Below are positions 61,301 to 64,000 of a stretch of 64,000 nt of DNA, one piece after another. Each line of letters begins with the position of its first letter. Positions within the stretch are counted from its first letter, which is position 1. The position numbers and the translations under genes were made by a program. The notes beneath the pieces were generated by a model. It ran no database searches. It was given only the letters and a program-made list of their open reading frames with translations, and was not told where the DNA came from. The DNA comes from an uncultured Prevotellamassilia sp. (lineage in GTDB: Bacteria > Bacteroidota > Bacteroidia > Bacteroidales > Bacteroidaceae), in the NCBI GenBank assembly GCA_934255485.1, contig CAKQOG010000001.1, positions 1 through 64,000 of the forward strand. The letters run 5' to 3'.

Positions 61301-62317
61301 ATGAATAAGTTGAACAACGTTGTTCGCCCACAGCGGCAGTCAAATGTAGAATTGCTTAGAATTATAGCTATGATAATGGTGTTGGCCATACATGCTACGT
61401 TCGAAACATTTGGGTATGCTCACGCCAAAAGCATCCTTGCTGCTCCAAGTTCGTGGCTTGGCATTATGACTTCGGCTTCGGCGTGCTTTGGTTGTGTTGA
61501 TATTTTTATATTAATAACGGGTTGGTTCGGTACGAGTTTTAAATTGCGTGGCGCTTTTAAATTGGCTGCTCAGGTAATTTTTATTTCACTTGCCATGTAT
61601 CCCTTTTTGCTATTGTTAGGCAAGGATATGCCCCAAAACTTTTATGATTTTATTGAAGTTATTTGGGGATATTGGTTTATTAGGTGCTATTTGGTGTTGT
61701 ATCTCTTTACCCCAGTATTAAATAGTTATTTGCAATCGGTCGACGAAAAAACTTTACGTCGTTTCTTGGTGGCTTTCTTTGTCATAACGATACCATTTTC
61801 ATTTGTAAGTCCCGATTTGTCGTATGGATATTCCACGCTATCGTTTATGGGTTTGTATATGTTAGGGCGTTATTTACGGCTATATCTTTCAGCGCGTTTG
61901 ATGCATATAAATAAGTATTGGTTCCTTCTTATTTGGGCCACTTGTGTCAGCTCTATGTCGCTTATTGTATGGTCATCTGCCTTTGTGTCAGTGTCGTTAC
62001 TCAATCATTTAATGAAGGTATTTACCTCTTATACCAACCCTATAACCATATTTGCAGCTTGCTGTCTATTGCTCTTTTTCACCCGATTATCGTTTCAGAG
62101 CAAACTTATCAATTGGCTTGCAGCTGGCAGTTTTGCGGCCTATCTCACCCATCAGCAACTCTATGTGCGTCCGCTCTATTTTGAACTTATGCGCAACATA
62201 AACAAGCAGATAGCATCTCCCATTTTGTTCTTTTTTGCAGCCTTGGCTACTATGTTGTTGATATATTTGGCCAGTGCGTTACTCGATGCAGTAAGGCGAT
62301 TTATTATTCGTTTATAA
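61301..62317 (+). CDS. Membrane acyltransferase family 3
   Basis: A 338-residue integral membrane acyltransferase of the OafA/WecH family, with about ten hydrophobic helices. The N-terminus ELLRIIAMIMVLAIHATFET carries the conserved His after the first helix, and GCVDIFILITGWF is the second helix typical of the family. Members acetylate or acylate surface sugars; the substrate here is unknown. It is a single-gene unit with its own promoter and a long hairpin after the stop. Confidence 0.88.
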   Translation: MNKLNNVVRPQRQSNVELLRIIAMIMVLAIHATFETFGYAHAKSILAAPSSWLGIMTSASACFGCVDIFILITGWFGTSFKLRGAFKLAAQVIFISLAMYPFLLLLGKDMPQNFYDFIEVIWGYWFIRCYLVLYLFTPVLNSYLQSVDEKTLRRFLVAFFVITIPFSFVSPDLSYGYSTLSFMGLYMLGRYLRLYLSARLMHINKYWFLLIWATCVSSMSLIVWSSAFVSVSLLNHLMKVFTSYTNPITIFAACCLLLFFTRLSFQSKLINWLAAGSFAAYLTHQQLYVRPLYFELMRNINKQIASPILFFFAALATMLLIYLASALLDAVRRFIIRL

Positions 62318-62325
62318 GTAGCATA

Positions 62326-62379
62326 ATTACGATAAAAGCGGATGGTTATGATGTTGAAACCATCCGCTTTTATCGTAAT
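62326..62379. terminator. Bidirectional terminator between acyltransferase and CobW-type genes
   Basis: A 22-bp perfect stem (62326-62347 with 62358-62379, core CGATAAAAGCGGATGG) has a 10-base loop and lies between convergent genes. Confidence 0.88.
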
Positions 62380-62393
62380 GCTATTGTAGCATT

Positions 62394-63533
62394 TTATTTT
62401 TCCAAGCAATTGTCGAGCAAAGTCTCAATAGCCTCGCGGTCCATGTCTTGACCTATAAATACAAGCTTCTGCATACGGTCGCCATATTCATCGTCCCAAT
62501 CGCGTAAGATAGAGGGATTTTTCTTTTTAAAGTCCTCCAACTCGTCGGCTGGCATAGTGGCATACCAGGCACCCGCTTGTGTGAGCGACACCTGTTTACC
62601 CGCTTGTTCAAAAAGGTAGCAACTATCCTTTTCGTTGCTAAAATAGCAAATACCCTTGCAGCGGATAACGTTTTTAGGCCATAGTCGTGCCACAAATTGG
62701 TCGAACTCCGTAAGGTTAAATGGTTTGCGGCGTTGGTAAACAAATGTGCCTATTCCATATTCAAGTGCTTCGCCCTCTTCTTCGTTTTCAAGGTCGTGCT
62801 CATCGCCTTCAACGGCCTCAATCCAGCGTGCAGAGGTTGCCACTTTCTCAAAGTTGAATAAGTGCGTATTGATGATTTTATCCAAATCAACGTTGCCATA
62901 GTCGCAAGGTATAATCTCAGCTTTAGGCTGAATTTCGTGAAGAATAGAGGTGATGCGTTTCAGTTCATCGGGCGTAACGTCAGATGCCTTGTTAAGCAAA
63001 ATCATGTTGCAAAATTCCACTTGTTGGATAACAAGACTTGCCAAATCATCTTCGTCAAGATTGGGCTTCTTTAAGTCGTTGCCTTCGGCAAATTCGTCGC
63101 GTAAGCGCAAGGCATCAACAACCGTAACGATAGAGTCGAGCTTAGCTATACCTTTAGTTGCCAAGTTTGGATACATTTGTGGATAAACGCTGATAGTTTG
63201 TGCAATAGGTGCAGGCTCGCAAATACCGCTTGCCTCGATAACGATGTAGTCAAATCGTTGTTCTTCTACAAGTTCGCTCAGTTGTTGCACCAAGTCCATC
63301 TTCAGAGTGCAGCATATACAACCATTTTGTAGTGGCACCAAACTGTCGTCTTTCTGTCCCACAACACCACCTTGAGCTATGAGGTTAGCATCGATATTCA
63401 CCTCGCCAATATCGTTTACGATAACGGCAAACTTAATGCCTTTTTTATTTGTTAAAATACGATTTAATAGCGTAGTTTTGCCACTTCCTAAATAACCTGT
63501 GAGTAACAATACAGGTGTAATGAACTGATTCAT
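62394..63533 (-). CDS. CobW/COG0523-family GTPase (metal chaperone type)
   Basis: A 379-residue G3E GTPase. Motifs: TGYLGSGKTTLLNRIL (Walker A, Lys19), VNDIGEVNIDANL, NGCICCTLKMDL with the CxCC metal-binding cysteines, VIEASGICEPAPIAQ and NKASD. An acidic EGDEHDLENEEEGEALE insert (about 242-258) precedes the CobW C-terminal domain. Proteins of this group deliver zinc or other metals. No Zur-type site was looked for successfully, so the metal is not assigned. It converges on the acyltransferase gene. Confidence 0.9.
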   Translation of the reverse strand: MNQFITPVLLLTGYLGSGKTTLLNRILTNKKGIKFAVIVNDIGEVNIDANLIAQGGVVGQKDDSLVPLQNGCICCTLKMDLVQQLSELVEEQRFDYIVIEASGICEPAPIAQTISVYPQMYPNLATKGIAKLDSIVTVVDALRLRDEFAEGNDLKKPNLDEDDLASLVIQQVEFCNMILLNKASDVTPDELKRITSILHEIQPKAEIIPCDYGNVDLDKIINTHLFNFEKVATSARWIEAVEGDEHDLENEEEGEALEYGIGTFVYQRRKPFNLTEFDQFVARLWPKNVIRCKGICYFSNEKDSCYLFEQAGKQVSLTQAGAWYATMPADELEDFKKKNPSILRDWDDEYGDRMQKLVFIGQDMDREAIETLLDNCLEK

Positions 63534-63614
63534 TGCTTATTTTATTTTTATAAAAATATTCCAAAGTTGTAGTATAGCAAAAACTTAGCCAAGTATACTA
63601 TTTTTCTCAACAAT

Positions 63615-64000
63615 TTACAAGCCGAGTAGTGATTTTATGGCAAAAAACACCATTGGCACGAGCAAGGCTGGTAGCAAATTAATTGTTTTACAGTCTTTGA
63701 TATGTAACACGCCCAAGCCCGAAGCAGCTATCAATATGCCGCCTACAAGCGACACTTCAGATATAAGTTCGTCTGAGATAAATGAGCGCGAGAGCAAGGC
63801 AATGGCATAAATGCCACTCATCCACAAAAACACCACAATAGCCGTGAGCGACACCCCAAAGCCATACGATGATGCCACAACAATCATTGTTACGAGGTTG
63901 AGTGTGGCAGCTGTCATTAAATAGGTATTGTCGCCATAGAGCGCACTCATCACGGGCCCCATCATGGCCAACGTACCCACGCAGCACAACAATATGCCCG
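63615..64000 (-). CDS. DUF554 membrane protein, cut by the window's right edge
   Basis: A partial membrane protein; the frame remains open to base 64000, so the N-terminal part is missing. The visible 128 residues contain CCVGTLAMMGPVMSALYGDN and a series of helices ending in LLPALLVPMVFFAIKSLLGL, matching the C-terminal half of DUF554 proteins. The function of that family is unknown, though transport has been suggested. It ends 81 bases before the CobW-type gene's upstream side on the same strand. Confidence 0.8.
   Translation of the reverse strand, partial: GILLCCVGTLAMMGPVMSALYGDNTYLMTAATLNLVTMIVVASSYGFGVSLTAIVVFLWMSGIYAIALLSRSFISDELISEVSLVGGILIAASGLGVLHIKDCKTINLLPALLVPMVFFAIKSLLGL

Overview
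The window reads as chromosome of a Bacteroidota member, most likely a Prevotella-like Bacteroidales. Four things point there: TAnnTTTG (-7) promoter elements, several with a TTTG (-33) element 19-20 bases upstream; no Shine-Dalgarno pattern before starts; a lipoprotein whose cysteine is followed by an acidic surface-export signal; and family content (SusC-type-fold barrels, DUF1573, DUF2027-Smr, N-succinylornithine-type ArgF', DAHP synthase-chorismate mutase fusion, Mmd genes, ExbB-ExbD-ExbD-TonB). Species cannot be fixed from the sequence alone.

Layout. 1-7.3 kb is an AT-rich accessory block: an IS3-like end, two paralogous outer-membrane barrel genes and a C39-peptidase ABC exporter. 8-17 kb holds a surface vWA lipoprotein, a membrane protein, an etfB-etfA-acyl-CoA dehydrogenase operon, and folA overlapping a 5'-nucleotidase gene. 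17-20 kb has three glycosyltransferases. 20.3-25.2 kb is a TolC-HlyD-ABC2-ABC2 export operon without an ATPase gene. tRNA-Cys and tRNA-Pro follow. 26-32 kb carries a DUF1573 protein, xth, sppA, lpxK and a purine nucleoside phosphorylase. 32.1-36.5 kb is a Phe/Tyr operon (pheA, aminotransferase, DAHP synthase-CM, tyrA). 36.6-44.4 kb is a reverse-strand run (nuclease, subtilase, xseA, xseB, trmB, mrp, smr) preceded by a TlpA-like lipoprotein. argF' follows, then the menaquinone operon mazG-menF-menD-menB-menC/E fusion, rnz, three methylmalonyl-CoA decarboxylase/carboxylase genes, serC, the TonB energising operon, an acyltransferase, a CobW-type GTPase, and a DUF554 gene cut by the right edge.

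The strongest discovery is upstream of pheA. A complete ribosome-mediated attenuator can be read: a promoter with correct spacing, a leader ORF with nine aromatic codons out of ten (six Phe, three Tyr), a 10-bp antiterminator and a mutually exclusive 12-bp terminator with a U tract. The next strongest is a pair of intergenic arrays, about 15.7 kb apart, each made of exactly four 22-base palindromic units in the same internal order but enclosed by different locus-specific inverted flanks. Other points of interest are a MenC-MenE fusion, the barrel/barrel/C39 exporter locus with Asn in place of the usual catalytic Asp, and a Ser at the substrate-deciding position of ArgF'.

The window has many strong inverted repeats acting as bidirectional terminators between convergent genes; these are listed with coordinates. 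Start codons were moved from the longest ORF in several genes, for reasons given in each entry.
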